This document shows, in pieces, positions 52,086 through 61,429 of a stretch of 64,000 nt of DNA (the first letter of the stretch is position 1; every line of letters starts with the position of its first letter). The translations under genes and the position numbers were made by a program. The stretch is from Mesorhizobium caraganae (GTDB taxonomy: Bacteria; Pseudomonadota; Alphaproteobacteria; Rhizobiales; Rhizobiaceae). The notes under the pieces were generated by a model that saw only the letters and a list, made by a program, of their open reading frames with translations, ran no database searches and was not told the DNA's origin. The stretch spans positions 99,090 to 163,089 of the forward strand of contig NZ_JAFCGY010000012.1 in assembly GCF_016836705.1 (NCBI RefSeq). The letters are read 5' to 3'.

Positions 52086-53138
52086 ATGTCGATATCGAAG
52101 CAGTTGTCCCGGCGTACGTTTCTTGCAGCGTCCTCGGCTGCAGTGCTTGCCCCAGCATTGATCACCCGCGCCCGCGCCCAGTCTAAGTCGATCACGATCA
52201 CGGGCTACGGCGGCACGTTTCAAGAGATCTTGGTAAAAACTGTAGCCACACCTTTTACCGAGGAGACAGGGATCAAGGTCAATATTGTCCCGCTTCCGGA
52301 TATTGCAAAACTGAAAGCCCAAGCTCTCGCCGGACGTGTAGATATCGATGTTGTCATGACCGTCGACGAAGACGCGGCGCTAGGATCCAAGCTGGGACTC
52401 TGGGATAAGGTCGACTTGGGGATTTTGAACGTGGCCGATATGGCCGTCCCTCCGCAGAAGGAGTATGTAACGTCAAGTTCTTTCGTAGGTGGCATCGCAT
52501 GGGATCCTGCGAAGTTCGGGCCGGAGGCGCATCCCAAGAACTTCGCAGAATACTTTGACGTGGCAAAATTCCCCGGTCGTCGTACCTTGCCCAATCGGCC
52601 AAATGAAACCCTTGAAGCAGCTCTCCTTGCTGATGGGGTTTTGCCCAAGGACATGTACCCGCTGGATGTGGATCGCGCATTCAAAGTCCTGGATCGTGTG
52701 AAGTCCAGCATCGCAGCTTGGGTGACTGCGACTCCCCAGACGATCTCGCTGTTGCAGACCCAGGAGGTCGACTTCAGCTACAGCTATGCCAATCGAGTTA
52801 AGGCCACAAACGCGCCAGGAGGCGGCAAACCACTCGCGTTCTCGTTCGAACAGAACCTACTCGGCACTGAAAAACTGATTATACCGAAAGGGGCGCCGAA
52901 CAAAGAAGGTGGTATGAAGTACATCGAATACTTCTTGCGGCCTGAGGTCATGGCACGTCTATCCAACGCGGCGTTCATCGCTCCGAACTCTAAGAAGGCA
53001 ATTCCGCTTCTCGATCCCGAACTCAGCAAGTGGACTCCGGATATGACAAACCCCAAGAGTCTGTTCGTTGACGGGGCTTATTGGACGGACAATCTCGAGC
53101 CTATTTCGCGTCGGTTTAAGGAATGGGTCATCGGCTGA
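52086..53138 (+). CDS. Periplasmic binding protein of the spermidine/putrescine-type importer
   Basis: 350 residues with a Tat-like leader (MSISKQLSRRTFLAASSAAV, twin arginine in SRRTF, cleavage near ARA-QSK). It is an SBP_bac_8/PotD-type fold: SITITGYGGTFQEILVKTVA, IKVNIVPLPDIAKLKAQALA, GKFPGRRTLPNRPNETLEAA-like core, EVDFSYSYANRVKAT. Export in folded form through Tat suggests a cofactor or rapid folding. AAGGAG lies six bases before the ATG. It is followed by a strong hairpin, so its mRNA may be processed separately from the catabolic genes downstream. Confidence 0.88.
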   Translation: MSISKQLSRRTFLAASSAAVLAPALITRARAQSKSITITGYGGTFQEILVKTVATPFTEETGIKVNIVPLPDIAKLKAQALAGRVDIDVVMTVDEDAALGSKLGLWDKVDLGILNVADMAVPPQKEYVTSSSFVGGIAWDPAKFGPEAHPKNFAEYFDVAKFPGRRTLPNRPNETLEAALLADGVLPKDMYPLDVDRAFKVLDRVKSSIAAWVTATPQTISLLQTQEVDFSYSYANRVKATNAPGGGKPLAFSFEQNLLGTEKLIIPKGAPNKEGGMKYIEYFLRPEVMARLSNAAFIAPNSKKAIPLLDPELSKWTPDMTNPKSLFVDGAYWTDNLEPISRRFKEWVIG

Positions 53139-53148
53139 TTTGGACGCA

Positions 53149-53178
53149 AGCTTGGGCGTCGTTATCGACGCCCAAGCT
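53149..53178. terminator. Strong hairpin after the binding-protein gene
   Basis: AGCTTGGGCGTC and GACGCCCAAGCT are perfect 12-base arms around GTTATC. It lacks a U-run, so it may stabilise the upstream mRNA or partly terminate, giving more binding protein than the downstream catabolic enzymes. Confidence 0.6.
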
Positions 53179-53241
53179 CACCGACGCTAGTTGCGACGTT
53201 CATGTCGGGCAGACGTAGCTAAACTTATCGCGGGATTGACC

Positions 53242-54564
53242 ATGGGTACGACGGCAGACATTGCGCAGTTTGTTCAAAAGACTACTTTTGATGAGTTTGA
53301 TACGAAGCTCGTTCAGCATGTGAAGAACGTACTCCTTAGCGGCGTGGGAATGACGCTGGCTGGCGTGAATAGCGAAACAAGCAAGGCCGTTCTGAGCTAC
53401 GTGAAAGAATGCGGAGCTCCGCAGGAAGTTGGTGTGATTGGCGCAAACTTCCGCACTTCCGTGGAATACGCGGCGCTGGCCAACGGGACGACTTCCCATA
53501 CAACGGAGCTCGAAGACGATACCCGCGCTGAAAACATGTACAGCGTTGGCGTCTTCCCCGCGATGCTCGCACTGGGTGAGAAGCTGAAAATCTCGGGCAA
53601 GGAACTGATAGAGGCGTTCGTCGTAGCCTGGGACGTTGCATCCAAACTGGCCATCGCTTCGCAGGACATGATGGCCCGGGGATTGGCGCCTTGGTCCGCA
53701 GGATCCACTATCGGTGTGGCCGCTGGTGCGGCCAAGTTGCTTAAGCTCAGCGATCATGAGATCGGTATGGCCGTTAGCATAGCGGCCTCTCATGCGGCGG
53801 GCCTGTTCAAACAGGTCGGATCGGGGGCGCACCTTTACGAGTCCGGCATGGCCGGGCGGAACGGCCTGGCTTCGGCTTTCCTGGCGAAGCATGGCCTGAC
53901 CGGACAACTCGCCGTGCTGGAATGCCCGCTGGGGTATCTTCATGCAGTGGCGGGAATCGCAAACCCGGATCTAAAGCTCGGGGCGCCATTCAGGGCGCTG
54001 GACATCGAAATTAAGAAGTATCCATGCTGCCTATCCCAAATGCATCCTATCGATGCATTTGTCAGGCTAATCGAGGAGCACAGCCTTTCCGCTCACCAAG
54101 TCAAAGCCGTTCGCCTGGAGGCGCCACCTTCTTTTCAACTCGCCGCCGCGCTTTATCACCACCCAAGGAATGCGGACGAGGCGAAGTTCAGCTTGGCTCA
54201 CAGCATCGCCTGCAGCTTTTTGGACAAAAGTCCATGGCTGGACCGGTATACGACCGAAGGGGCGAACGGATCGGATGTGTCTGCCTTCCGCGATAAAATT
54301 GAGATCGTCTACCGAGAAGACCTGGCCGGCCAAGCACTGCCAATCACCATCACCCTGAACGATGGGAGTCAGATTCACTCGATGACTCGGAAGATTACTG
54401 AGCACATCAACGTCGGCGAAGGTGAGGTCCTCAATAAATATCGCAAATGCGTATCAGGAATTTTTTCTGTAAGTCGAGGAGATCAAATCTCCGAAATCCT
54501 TCTTTCTTTGGAGAAGATTCCTGACATTTCCGGCCTAATGAAGAGTATCACTTACATCAATTAA
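53242..54564 (+). CDS. MmgE/PrpD family protein
   Basis: 440 residues from ATG 53242 (TTG 53191 is a weaker alternative). MmgE/PrpD markers: VLLSGVGMTLAGVNSETSKA, ALANGTTSHTTELEDDTRAE, VGVAAGAAKLLKLSDHEIGM, KKYPCCLSQMHPIDAFVRLI. The family includes 2-methylcitrate dehydratase, iminodisuccinate epimerase and cis-aconitate decarboxylase; the HTTELED and YPCC.. motifs are the conserved active-site region. It likely epimerises or (de)hydrates a carboxylic intermediate. First gene after the importer. Confidence 0.87.
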   Translation: MGTTADIAQFVQKTTFDEFDTKLVQHVKNVLLSGVGMTLAGVNSETSKAVLSYVKECGAPQEVGVIGANFRTSVEYAALANGTTSHTTELEDDTRAENMYSVGVFPAMLALGEKLKISGKELIEAFVVAWDVASKLAIASQDMMARGLAPWSAGSTIGVAAGAAKLLKLSDHEIGMAVSIAASHAAGLFKQVGSGAHLYESGMAGRNGLASAFLAKHGLTGQLAVLECPLGYLHAVAGIANPDLKLGAPFRALDIEIKKYPCCLSQMHPIDAFVRLIEEHSLSAHQVKAVRLEAPPSFQLAAALYHHPRNADEAKFSLAHSIACSFLDKSPWLDRYTTEGANGSDVSAFRDKIEIVYREDLAGQALPITITLNDGSQIHSMTRKITEHINVGEGEVLNKYRKCVSGIFSVSRGDQISEILLSLEKIPDISGLMKSITYIN

Positions 54565-54598
54565 CACTGTGGTGCCCAAAGGCACGAAGGATTAGGCA

Positions 54599-55435
54599 AT
54601 GGGACGTTTGGACGGCAAAGCGGCAGCGATCACTGGCGGATGCCAAGGTATCGGGTTGGCAACTGTTGAACTGTTCGTCGCGGAAGGCGCGAAAGTCGTA
54701 GTTGCAGACCTCCTTGCCCCGGAGGGGGACGCCTTGTGCGAGCGCCTCGGTCCTGCCTGTGTCTTTAAGAAGACCGATGTTACGGACGAGGATCAGGTCA
54801 GAGGCCTTATCGAATTAGCCGTAACTCGATTTGGTCGCATCGATTGCCTCTTCAACAATGCTGGAATGCTTGGCCAATCCGGCGGCATTGAATCGATGCA
54901 AGTGGATCGATTTGATCGTGTAATGGCCTCACACGCGCGGAGCGTTATGCTCGGGATGAAGCACGCTGCTCCCCACATGAAAAAGCAAGGATCCGGCAGC
55001 ATTATCAACACTGGAAGCATTTCGGGCATTCAGGCTGTTTCTGCCTACATGGATTACAGCGCCGCCAAAGCAGCCGTCATTCACCTGACAAAGTGCGTGG
55101 CTATGGAGCTTGGAGAATTTGGTGTCCGCGTGAATTCGGTTTCTCCTGGTCAGATCGCGACTGGAATGGGGAGGACGGGGCCGGAAGCCCTGCAGAAAGC
55201 AGCTATCCTTCGTGAGTTCAACAAGACACGTCAGCCCATACCACGCTCCGGCCTGCCGGAAGATATTGCTTTCGCAGTCCTGTATCTTGCAAGCGATGAG
55301 TCCAGCTTTGTGAACGGCCACGACCTTGTTGTAGACGGCGGTATGATTGGTGGAATCGGCTGGACCGAACGTCAGCGATCGAGCGCTGAGTTTCAAAAAG
55401 CGCTCGACGCGGCCCGCCCGGACTCTTCAAACTAA
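54599..55435 (+). CDS. Short-chain dehydrogenase/reductase 1
   Basis: 278 residues. Classical SDR: cofactor motif AAITGGCQGIGLATVELFVA, NNAGMLGQ, catalytic Ser in NTGSISGI, YSAAK, and the C-terminal GHDLVVDGGMIGGIGW. Acidic D in VVADLLAPEG favours NAD(H). It has a ~15-residue C-terminal extension (TERQRSSAEFQKALDAARPD). It sits 34 bases after MmgE/PrpD, in a run of catabolic genes; probably oxidises an alcohol or amine-derived carbonyl intermediate. Confidence 0.88.
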   Translation: MGRLDGKAAAITGGCQGIGLATVELFVAEGAKVVVADLLAPEGDALCERLGPACVFKKTDVTDEDQVRGLIELAVTRFGRIDCLFNNAGMLGQSGGIESMQVDRFDRVMASHARSVMLGMKHAAPHMKKQGSGSIINTGSISGIQAVSAYMDYSAAKAAVIHLTKCVAMELGEFGVRVNSVSPGQIATGMGRTGPEALQKAAILREFNKTRQPIPRSGLPEDIAFAVLYLASDESSFVNGHDLVVDGGMIGGIGWTERQRSSAEFQKALDAARPDSSN

Positions 55436-55462
55436 CCTCTAGTCATAGTTGCAGAGTGGACC

Positions 55463-56260
55463 ATGCACAAACGTCTGAAAGGCAGAGTCGCGATTGTTGC
55501 GGGAGCCGGATCAACCGGAGGTGACGGTCTCGGAAATGGCAAGGCATCCGCGGTCGTTTATGCCCGCGAGGGCGCCTCAGTGATGCTTGTTGACCTCAAT
55601 CTGGAGGCCGCAGAGAAGACCCGGCAAATGATCGAGAAGGAGGGTGGCACCTGCTTTGCTTTTCAGGCCAACGTTAGCCAGCGCTCGGATTGCGAGGCTA
55701 TGGTCAGAAAGTGTCTCGAGGAATATGGGCAAATAGACATTCTTCACAACAACGTTGGTGTCGAGCCGAAAACATTTGGGGGCGTGCTCAACACCAACGA
55801 TGAAGAATGGGATCGCGTCATCAACGTGAACCTGAAGAGCATGTTCATTACCTCCAGTGCGGTCCTGCCATCAATGTTGGAGCGTGGCAGTGGAGCGATT
55901 CTGAATATCTCTTCGGTCTCGGCCGAGAGGCTCTCACCAGGATTATTCCTATATTGTGTCTCTAAGGCCGGGGTAAATACGCTTACCAAAGCGATGGCAC
56001 TCGATTACGCGGATAAAGGCATTCGCGTGAATGCAATTATGCCGGGGCTCATGGATACGCCCATGGTCGAGAGGCACAAAGAGTTTTATGGCGGCGATCG
56101 CGAAAAAATGCGCCAGCTTCGAAATGAACGCGCCCCAATGAAGCGCATGGGAGAAGCTTGGGATGTTGCCAATGCTGCTCTGTTCTTGGTTTCGGAAGAA
56201 GCGAAGTATATCACCGGCCAGGTCCTTGCCGTTGATGGCGGATACCTGTGCAAGCCCTGA
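55463..56260 (+). CDS. Short-chain dehydrogenase/reductase 2
   Basis: 265 residues. Cofactor motif is unusually long, VAGAGSTGGDGLGNGKASAV in place of TGx3GxG, with an insertion seen in a subset of SDRs; NNVGVEP, Ser in NISSVSAERL, YCVSK, and the end GQVLAVDGGYLCKP. It is 27 bases after SDR 1, co-transcribed. The two SDRs are not close paralogs, so they presumably catalyse different steps. Confidence 0.88.
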   Translation: MHKRLKGRVAIVAGAGSTGGDGLGNGKASAVVYAREGASVMLVDLNLEAAEKTRQMIEKEGGTCFAFQANVSQRSDCEAMVRKCLEEYGQIDILHNNVGVEPKTFGGVLNTNDEEWDRVINVNLKSMFITSSAVLPSMLERGSGAILNISSVSAERLSPGLFLYCVSKAGVNTLTKAMALDYADKGIRVNAIMPGLMDTPMVERHKEFYGGDREKMRQLRNERAPMKRMGEAWDVANAALFLVSEEAKYITGQVLAVDGGYLCKP

Positions 56261-56358
56261 CATTGGAGTCCGCCGGCGGCAGGTTTCTTCCGGTCGATAG
56301 GTTGGTCTAAAGGCAGCAACCGGTTTGTAGTAGCTGATATGCGGAGGGTCTCGCGAGA

Positions 56359-57786
56359 ATGGAAGAGTACTCGAACTACGACGGGCTGGGCCTCGCAGAC
56401 CTCGTTCGCAGGAAAGAGGTGACGCCAGAAGAGTTGCTTGATGAAGCGATACGAAGAACTGAGAACATAGACCCGGAAATCAATGCGGTAGTCATCAAGC
56501 ACTATGACTTTGCTAAAAGTCAGATCTCTGAGGGATTGCCAGACGGCCCCTTTACAGGCGTTCCGTTTTTGCTGAAGGACATCACGGCTCTGGCGGGAAC
56601 GCGAACCACATATGGATCGAGCGCTTATAGCGACTACGTGGCGGACCATAACAGCACTTTTGCCCATCGCATACTGAAGACCGGCGTTACGATATTTGGA
56701 AAGACGGCGGTTCCAGAATTTGCCGCGCTGGGCACCACCGAATCCCGTTTGCATGGCCCAACGCGCAATCCGTGGAATCTCGAGTATTCTGCAGGTGGCT
56801 CTTCAGGCGGCGCTGCTGCTGCAGTTGCTGCGCGCATCGTACCCGTGGCGCACGCTAGCGATAGCGGTGGTTCTACTCGAATACCAGCCTCTGTGTGCGG
56901 CCTATTCGGGCTCAAGCCCACCCGAGCTCGTACGCCGATCGGCCCGAATATGGGACTAGGGTGGGCCAGCCTAGTTGATTGTCCTCACGTAATCAGTGTG
57001 AGCGTGCGAGACAGCGCAGCAATGCTTGACGCGTTGTCCGGGCCGGAGCCTACCAGCCCTTTTTGCGCGCCGCCTGCGGAACGACCATTTTTGAATGAGG
57101 TAGGTCGAATTCCCGGTCGCTTGCGCATCGCCTTTACAACCAGGTCTCCTTATGGAGACTACCTCGACCCTGAGATTGCGAATGCGGTTCGCGAGGTGGC
57201 CACGCTCTTGGAGCAGCTCGGTCACGACGTTGAGGAACGAGCGCCGACTCTACCTTTCGATCCGATCGAAGTTGGAGAAGTTATCAACGGAGCCAACTTG
57301 GTGGCATTGGCAGTGCGCTCTGGCGAGAGGCGACTTGGCCGCCCGTTGACCGAGAGTGATCTCGAGTTGCTAACGCTCCTACGCGCACGGAATGCCCAGA
57401 ATGGAACCGCAATCGATTACGTCACCGCTGAGCATTCCGTTTTTGAAATTTCCCGTTGCCTTGTCGCGTTCTTTGCTACGTGTGAAGTGTTCTTATGTCC
57501 GACACTTTGCGGGTCACCGATACGAATTGGAGAGCTTGATCCAATGCGCCCTGATCTCGCACATATCCAGGCAGCACGTCGGCGCGTATGGCCAATGCCA
57601 CTTGTGTTCAATATGTCCGGCCAGCCATCTATGTCTATGCCGCTCGCTTGGCACAAGTCAGGGCTACCGATGGGGATGATGTTCTCGGGCCGTTTTGGTG
57701 ACGAGGCCACCCTGCTGCGGCTTGCTGGGCAGCTTGAGCAAGCGCGCCCGTGGAAGTCCAACATGCCGCCGCACCGTGCAGTGTAG
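56359..57786 (+). CDS. Amidase (amidase-signature family)
   Basis: 475 residues. The Ser-cisSer-Lys machinery is visible: Lys in GVPFLLKDITALAGTRTTYG, the glycine-serine loop in SAGGSSGGAAAAVAAR and the nucleophile Ser in HASDSGGSTRIPASVCGLF. The C-terminal half follows family length. It hydrolyses an amide or cyclic amide (relatives act on 6-aminohexanoate dimers, nicotinamide-type and aryl amides). The substrate is probably the amide function of the imported compound. It closes the plus-strand run; the next gene converges on it. Confidence 0.88.
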   Translation: MEEYSNYDGLGLADLVRRKEVTPEELLDEAIRRTENIDPEINAVVIKHYDFAKSQISEGLPDGPFTGVPFLLKDITALAGTRTTYGSSAYSDYVADHNSTFAHRILKTGVTIFGKTAVPEFAALGTTESRLHGPTRNPWNLEYSAGGSSGGAAAAVAARIVPVAHASDSGGSTRIPASVCGLFGLKPTRARTPIGPNMGLGWASLVDCPHVISVSVRDSAAMLDALSGPEPTSPFCAPPAERPFLNEVGRIPGRLRIAFTTRSPYGDYLDPEIANAVREVATLLEQLGHDVEERAPTLPFDPIEVGEVINGANLVALAVRSGERRLGRPLTESDLELLTLLRARNAQNGTAIDYVTAEHSVFEISRCLVAFFATCEVFLCPTLCGSPIRIGELDPMRPDLAHIQAARRRVWPMPLVFNMSGQPSMSMPLAWHKSGLPMGMMFSGRFGDEATLLRLAGQLEQARPWKSNMPPHRAV

Positions 57787-57900
57787 CAGGTCTTCGATAG
57801 GCGAGACCTGCGCTAATAGGGCGGCTTGGCCCGGCTGCTTGCGCAACGGAATTCGGCCTCGCGCTACGTCACAACGCGTACGTTCGATCGAAGAAATTAG

Positions 57901-59127
57901 TCAAATTCGTCCATGCGTAATGAGATCGGAAATCAGCTTTGCAGACCCGCATGCCATGGTCCATCCGAGTGGGCCGTGACCGGTGTTCAGGAAGAGGTTC
58001 GTATAGGGCGTGGGTCCGACCAGAGGGGGCCCAGCAGGCGTCATCGGGCGCAAACCAGCCCAATTTAGCACAGCACCTGCGTCGATGTGAGAGCGTAGAG
58101 CCGGCAAGATTTTCAGAATATCGTGCAGAACACGCCGTCCTTCCTTTTCGTCAACACGTGTGTCGTATCTGGCGAATTCAGCTCGACCGCCCATGCGCAG
58201 TCGATCACCCATGGGCACCATCATAGCATGGTATCCATCATCCATAACAGGGCGTGTCGGTCCTCCCTTCCATCCGTTCAGTGCCACAGTGACGGAATAC
58301 CCCTTAACGGGAATAATCGGCAACGTGATTCTCAAAGGGCGAGCCAATATTGGGCTGTAGCTGCCCAGCGAAAGAACGTAAGCATCTGCAGATAAATCGC
58401 CTCGAGATGTCGATATATGTGAGATCCGCGAGGAAGATCCCTTGCCTATCTCCCTAATATGGGTGTTCATCAAGAACTGAACGCCCAGTTCAGCAGCCAG
58501 TCTCGCGATCTCATTCGTGAATTTGTGAGCATCGCCACTTTCATCATCCGGAAAGAACACGGCGCCGCAATAGCGGTCAATAACAGGTCCGAGGCAGGGC
58601 TCCTTCTCAAGGATCTGGTCCTGATCGAGCACCTCAAATTGGACCCCCCATTCCTGCATCTCATGACACATTTGCACGAATTCAGATATCCGCCCGCCGC
58701 AAGGAAAGACCCGCATTGTGCCACGCGTCGTTTGATCATAGTTGAGACGCGCGGTCTGGCGGATACTGCGCAAGGCGTCCATGCTCAACTTCGCGATCCT
58801 AATGTTCGAAATCATGTTGGCCTTGTGCCGCTCGTAAGTCGCGTTCGCCAGAAATTTGAGGCCCCAACCAAGGATTGACGGTATGGCGCTTGGATTAATC
58901 TTCAAAGTCGACTTGCTCCCGAACAGCATCCTGCCGATCTGCCTGACCGTTCCTGGCGAATTCCACGGGCTGGCGTCGCTCGGTGTCATCAAACCGCCAT
59001 TGGCGAAACTTGTTTCCATTCCCGGCCTGTCGCACCGATCAACGACCGTGACCTCGTGTCCTTCCTTCGCAAGCATATAGGCCGTTGCACTACCCACGAC
59101 GCCGGCGCCGAGAACAGCAACTTTCAT
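57901..59127 (-). CDS. D-amino-acid dehydrogenase (DadA-like FAD oxidoreductase)
   Basis: 408 residues of the DAO superfamily. FAD motif VAVLGAGVVGSATAYMLAKE, EGHEVTVVDRCDRPGMETSF ANGG as in DadA, VKGYSVTVAL mid-domain, GLRPMTPAGPPLVGP and the C-terminal NTGHGPLGWTMACGSAKLI. DadA oxidatively deaminates D-amino acids into 2-oxo acids, passing electrons to the respiratory chain. It is convergent with the amidase gene. Together with the amidase and importer it suggests release and oxidation of an amino-acid-like moiety. Confidence 0.9.
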   Translation of the reverse strand: MKVAVLGAGVVGSATAYMLAKEGHEVTVVDRCDRPGMETSFANGGLMTPSDASPWNSPGTVRQIGRMLFGSKSTLKINPSAIPSILGWGLKFLANATYERHKANMISNIRIAKLSMDALRSIRQTARLNYDQTTRGTMRVFPCGGRISEFVQMCHEMQEWGVQFEVLDQDQILEKEPCLGPVIDRYCGAVFFPDDESGDAHKFTNEIARLAAELGVQFLMNTHIREIGKGSSSRISHISTSRGDLSADAYVLSLGSYSPILARPLRITLPIIPVKGYSVTVALNGWKGGPTRPVMDDGYHAMMVPMGDRLRMGGRAEFARYDTRVDEKEGRRVLHDILKILPALRSHIDAGAVLNWAGLRPMTPAGPPLVGPTPYTNLFLNTGHGPLGWTMACGSAKLISDLITHGRI

Positions 59128-59378
59128 CTCACTATGACCTTTTTGTTCCGATACAAGTAGAATGACATAAGATTGTCGGCCGTGATGGGTCCTGTCACAC
59201 GCGCAATTGTTTCGTCGAGGTGTGCATATTGGCCGACGGTCAAGCCAAAGCCCGAACTATTTGTCGCGTCGATATGGCAATGGAGATCCTTGCGCTAGTA
59301 GCAATGAAGAAGCTAGATGTCCTGCTCGCCGACGCCCGCGGCTCCACAATTGTTGCGCAATCCTGCACAGCAGGATGA
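59128..59378. other. Intergenic region upstream of the D-amino-acid dehydrogenase gene
   Basis: About 250 bases; promoter of the dadA-like gene (minus strand) expected near 59150-59200. No ATTG-N5-CAAT dyad was found here, so this gene may not belong to the IclR regulon. Confidence 0.35.
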
Positions 59379-59726
59379 CTAGCTAGCCGCTACGAACTCC
59401 ATCTGCCGAACCGATACGGTATCGACTAGTTGGGTTCCACTGGATGTCGGAAAATGGATGTAGGCCCTTTCTGCTAACGATTTCAGTAGCCCATGAGTGC
59501 CGGTGGACACAATTCTATGCGGTTTCCAGAAAGGAGGAGCGATCGGCACTTCCAGGTAAGCGTCCGGGAAAACTTCCAAGAAACTGCAATTCCTCGCTTT
59601 ACCCCGCGCTACGAGAGCCACAGTATAGTCGGCGGTGCTGGAGGGCGGCCGAATCCGGCGAAGACATGGCTCCATAATTGCATGTACAAAGGGCATCAGG
59701 ATTGCCTTTGATGTCGCCGCCAACAA
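59379..59726 (-). CDS. Hypothetical protein, about 105-115 residues
   Basis: The frame includes NCSFLEVFPDAYLEVPIAPP and AYIHFPTSSGTQLVDTVSVR, ending MEFVAAS. ATG 59696 or an upstream TTG at 59726 are the starts on offer; neither has a strong ribosome binding site. Not recognised. It lies downstream of another small gene on the same strand, possibly in an operon with the aminomutase. Confidence 0.35.
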   Translation of the reverse strand: MLAATSKAILMPFVHAIMEPCLRRIRPPSSTADYTVALVARGKARNCSFLEVFPDAYLEVPIAPPFWKPHRIVSTGTHGLLKSLAERAYIHFPTSSGTQLVDTVSVRQMEFVAAS

Positions 59727-59751
59727 CGTCTATCCAGCTTCGGCGGCTCGT

Positions 59752-60153
59752 TCAGCCGGCGCCTATTGCAACTTCGGGCTTCACCACCCGAAGCCGAATG
59801 GTTGCGCCACTGTGCTGCTCAATTCCGCTAAGGCTCCTGTCGACAATATCGATCAAGTCCTCGAGCACGGCGCTCGGTCTTTGTCGTTTCCCACTTCGGC
59901 CAAATTCTCCGAGCAGTAAGAGGGCGCAGTTCTTGTCGCGTCTGGCGCAAAAAAGCAAGGCGCTGCCTTTCCCATCCCGAATAAGGAATGCATCGTCGGA
60001 GGCCATACCGTGAAAGCTCTTATAGACTTGCCGCAGCCTTGATCGAACCAACTGATAATCCTCAGATGTCTCCATCACCCCAGCGAGCGATAGATACGGC
60101 AACCTTCGTGAGCTCTGCAGCCAGACTTCCGTTCCGTCCGCTTTAAGAAACAT
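59752..60153 (-). CDS. Hypothetical protein, 133 residues
   Basis: ATG 60153 has AGGAG six bases ahead. The protein has strands and helices such as EVWLQSSRRLPYLSLAGVM, DDAFLIRDGKGSALLFCARR, and LEDLIDIVDRSLSGIEQHSG. No known domain. It lies 86 bases downstream of the lysine-2,3-aminomutase-like gene, same strand, so it may be its accessory protein. Confidence 0.45.
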   Translation of the reverse strand: MFLKADGTEVWLQSSRRLPYLSLAGVMETSEDYQLVRSRLRQVYKSFHGMASDDAFLIRDGKGSALLFCARRDKNCALLLLGEFGRSGKRQRPSAVLEDLIDIVDRSLSGIEQHSGATIRLRVVKPEVAIGAG

Positions 60154-60238
60154 TCCGCACTCCTGCAGTTTGAACGGCTTTCCGATGCGGATTGCGACGA
60201 GGGTAAGTCATCTGCAGCATACACTTCAGGCCGGGCTC

Positions 60239-61429
60239 TCAAGCGTCCGGATCCTTCCAAGTCCTCCACTCATAGTTGCGTAGGAAGACATGCCCCGGGC
60301 CCGAGCCAATCAGGTAATTCGGATTGAGCGGCGTCTTACCTAGAGGCGTGCAGATCACATACTGTGGCACCGCAAACCCACTGGTATGTCCGCGGAGATT
60401 TTCGATTATATGCATCCCCTCAGCTATCGATGTTCTAAAGTGCTCAGCTCCTCGCACTAAATCAGCATGATATAAATAGTACGGTCGCACGCGCGCCATA
60501 ACGAGTGCGTGGACCAACCGTTTCATAACGTCGACCGAGTCGTTAATTCCTTTCAACAGCACGGATTGATTTCCCACCGGGACCCCCGCTTCGAGCAGCC
60601 GTTCGATGGCGAGCTTGGCCTCAGATGTCACCTCTTTTGGGTGATTGAATTGAGTATTTATCCAAATCGGATGATACTTCCTAATCATCCGACAGAATTC
60701 GGGCGTAATCCGCTGAGGGAGGGTCACAGGAGTCCGGGTGCCAATACGGATAATCTCTACATGTCGAAGCTTTCTGAGACGCGACAGTACGTACTCTATC
60801 TTGTTATCACCAATCGTAAGAGGATCACCGCCGCTCAACAATACATCCCGAATCTCTGGCCGTGCTTCAATGTACGAAATTCCACTGTCAATCAAGGACC
60901 TGTCGCTGACGATTGAGTCGTGACTCGCGTGGACCTTGCGCGAGCAGTGTCTGCAATACGTGGGACACAAGTTGGTTAGATGAAAAAGTACGCGATCGGG
61001 ATACCTGTGAACGATGCAACTCACATCGGTCTTCCCCTCCTTCCAAAGAGGATTCTCGGACTCCACGCCTGATCGGTGGAACGACGGGAGTTGATCGATA
61101 TGATAAATGTCAGTAAGCTCTTTGTTGTTTGGGACAGCCTGGAGACGAACCGGATCGTTTGGATCGTTCCGGTCCATCAGCGATAAGTAATACGGAGTTA
61201 CCTGGAATACATATCGCTTACCTACTTTGTGGAACGCATCTTCCTCTTCTGATGCTAGGTTTAGGTGATCTCTTAGGGCGTCAAATGTGGTGACGCTATT
61301 AGCAAGCTGCCAACGCCAATCGTCCCATGAGCTATTTTTCTCTTCAGTAAACGACATACGGGCGATCCGATTCGAGTTGTGTGTTTTTGTGGGCCGATGG
61401 CCAAATGGCACAAGGATGAGATCGTTCAT
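60239..61429 (-). CDS. kamA: Lysine-2,3-aminomutase-like radical SAM enzyme
   Basis: 396 residues. Radical SAM cluster motif is CPTYCRHCSRK (C-x3-C-x2-C), preceded by RVLFHLTNLC and followed by LLSGGDPLTIGDNKIEYVLS and HVEIIRIGTRTPVTLPQRIT, the KamA/EpmB pattern. A PLP-lysine is expected in the C-terminal GFAVPQYVICTPLGKTPLNP (K of LGK). The N-terminal SWDDWRWQLANSVTTF matches KamA of full length rather than the shorter EpmB. Start 61429 overlaps a 70-residue frame upstream; ATG 61360 (MSFTEEKNSSW) is an alternative with a usual KamA N-terminus. It should interconvert alpha- and beta-amino acids. A fragment of a related gene is at 38171. Confidence 0.88.
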   Translation of the reverse strand: MNDLILVPFGHRPTKTHNSNRIARMSFTEEKNSSWDDWRWQLANSVTTFDALRDHLNLASEEEDAFHKVGKRYVFQVTPYYLSLMDRNDPNDPVRLQAVPNNKELTDIYHIDQLPSFHRSGVESENPLWKEGKTDVSCIVHRYPDRVLFHLTNLCPTYCRHCSRKVHASHDSIVSDRSLIDSGISYIEARPEIRDVLLSGGDPLTIGDNKIEYVLSRLRKLRHVEIIRIGTRTPVTLPQRITPEFCRMIRKYHPIWINTQFNHPKEVTSEAKLAIERLLEAGVPVGNQSVLLKGINDSVDVMKRLVHALVMARVRPYYLYHADLVRGAEHFRTSIAEGMHIIENLRGHTSGFAVPQYVICTPLGKTPLNPNYLIGSGPGHVFLRNYEWRTWKDPDA

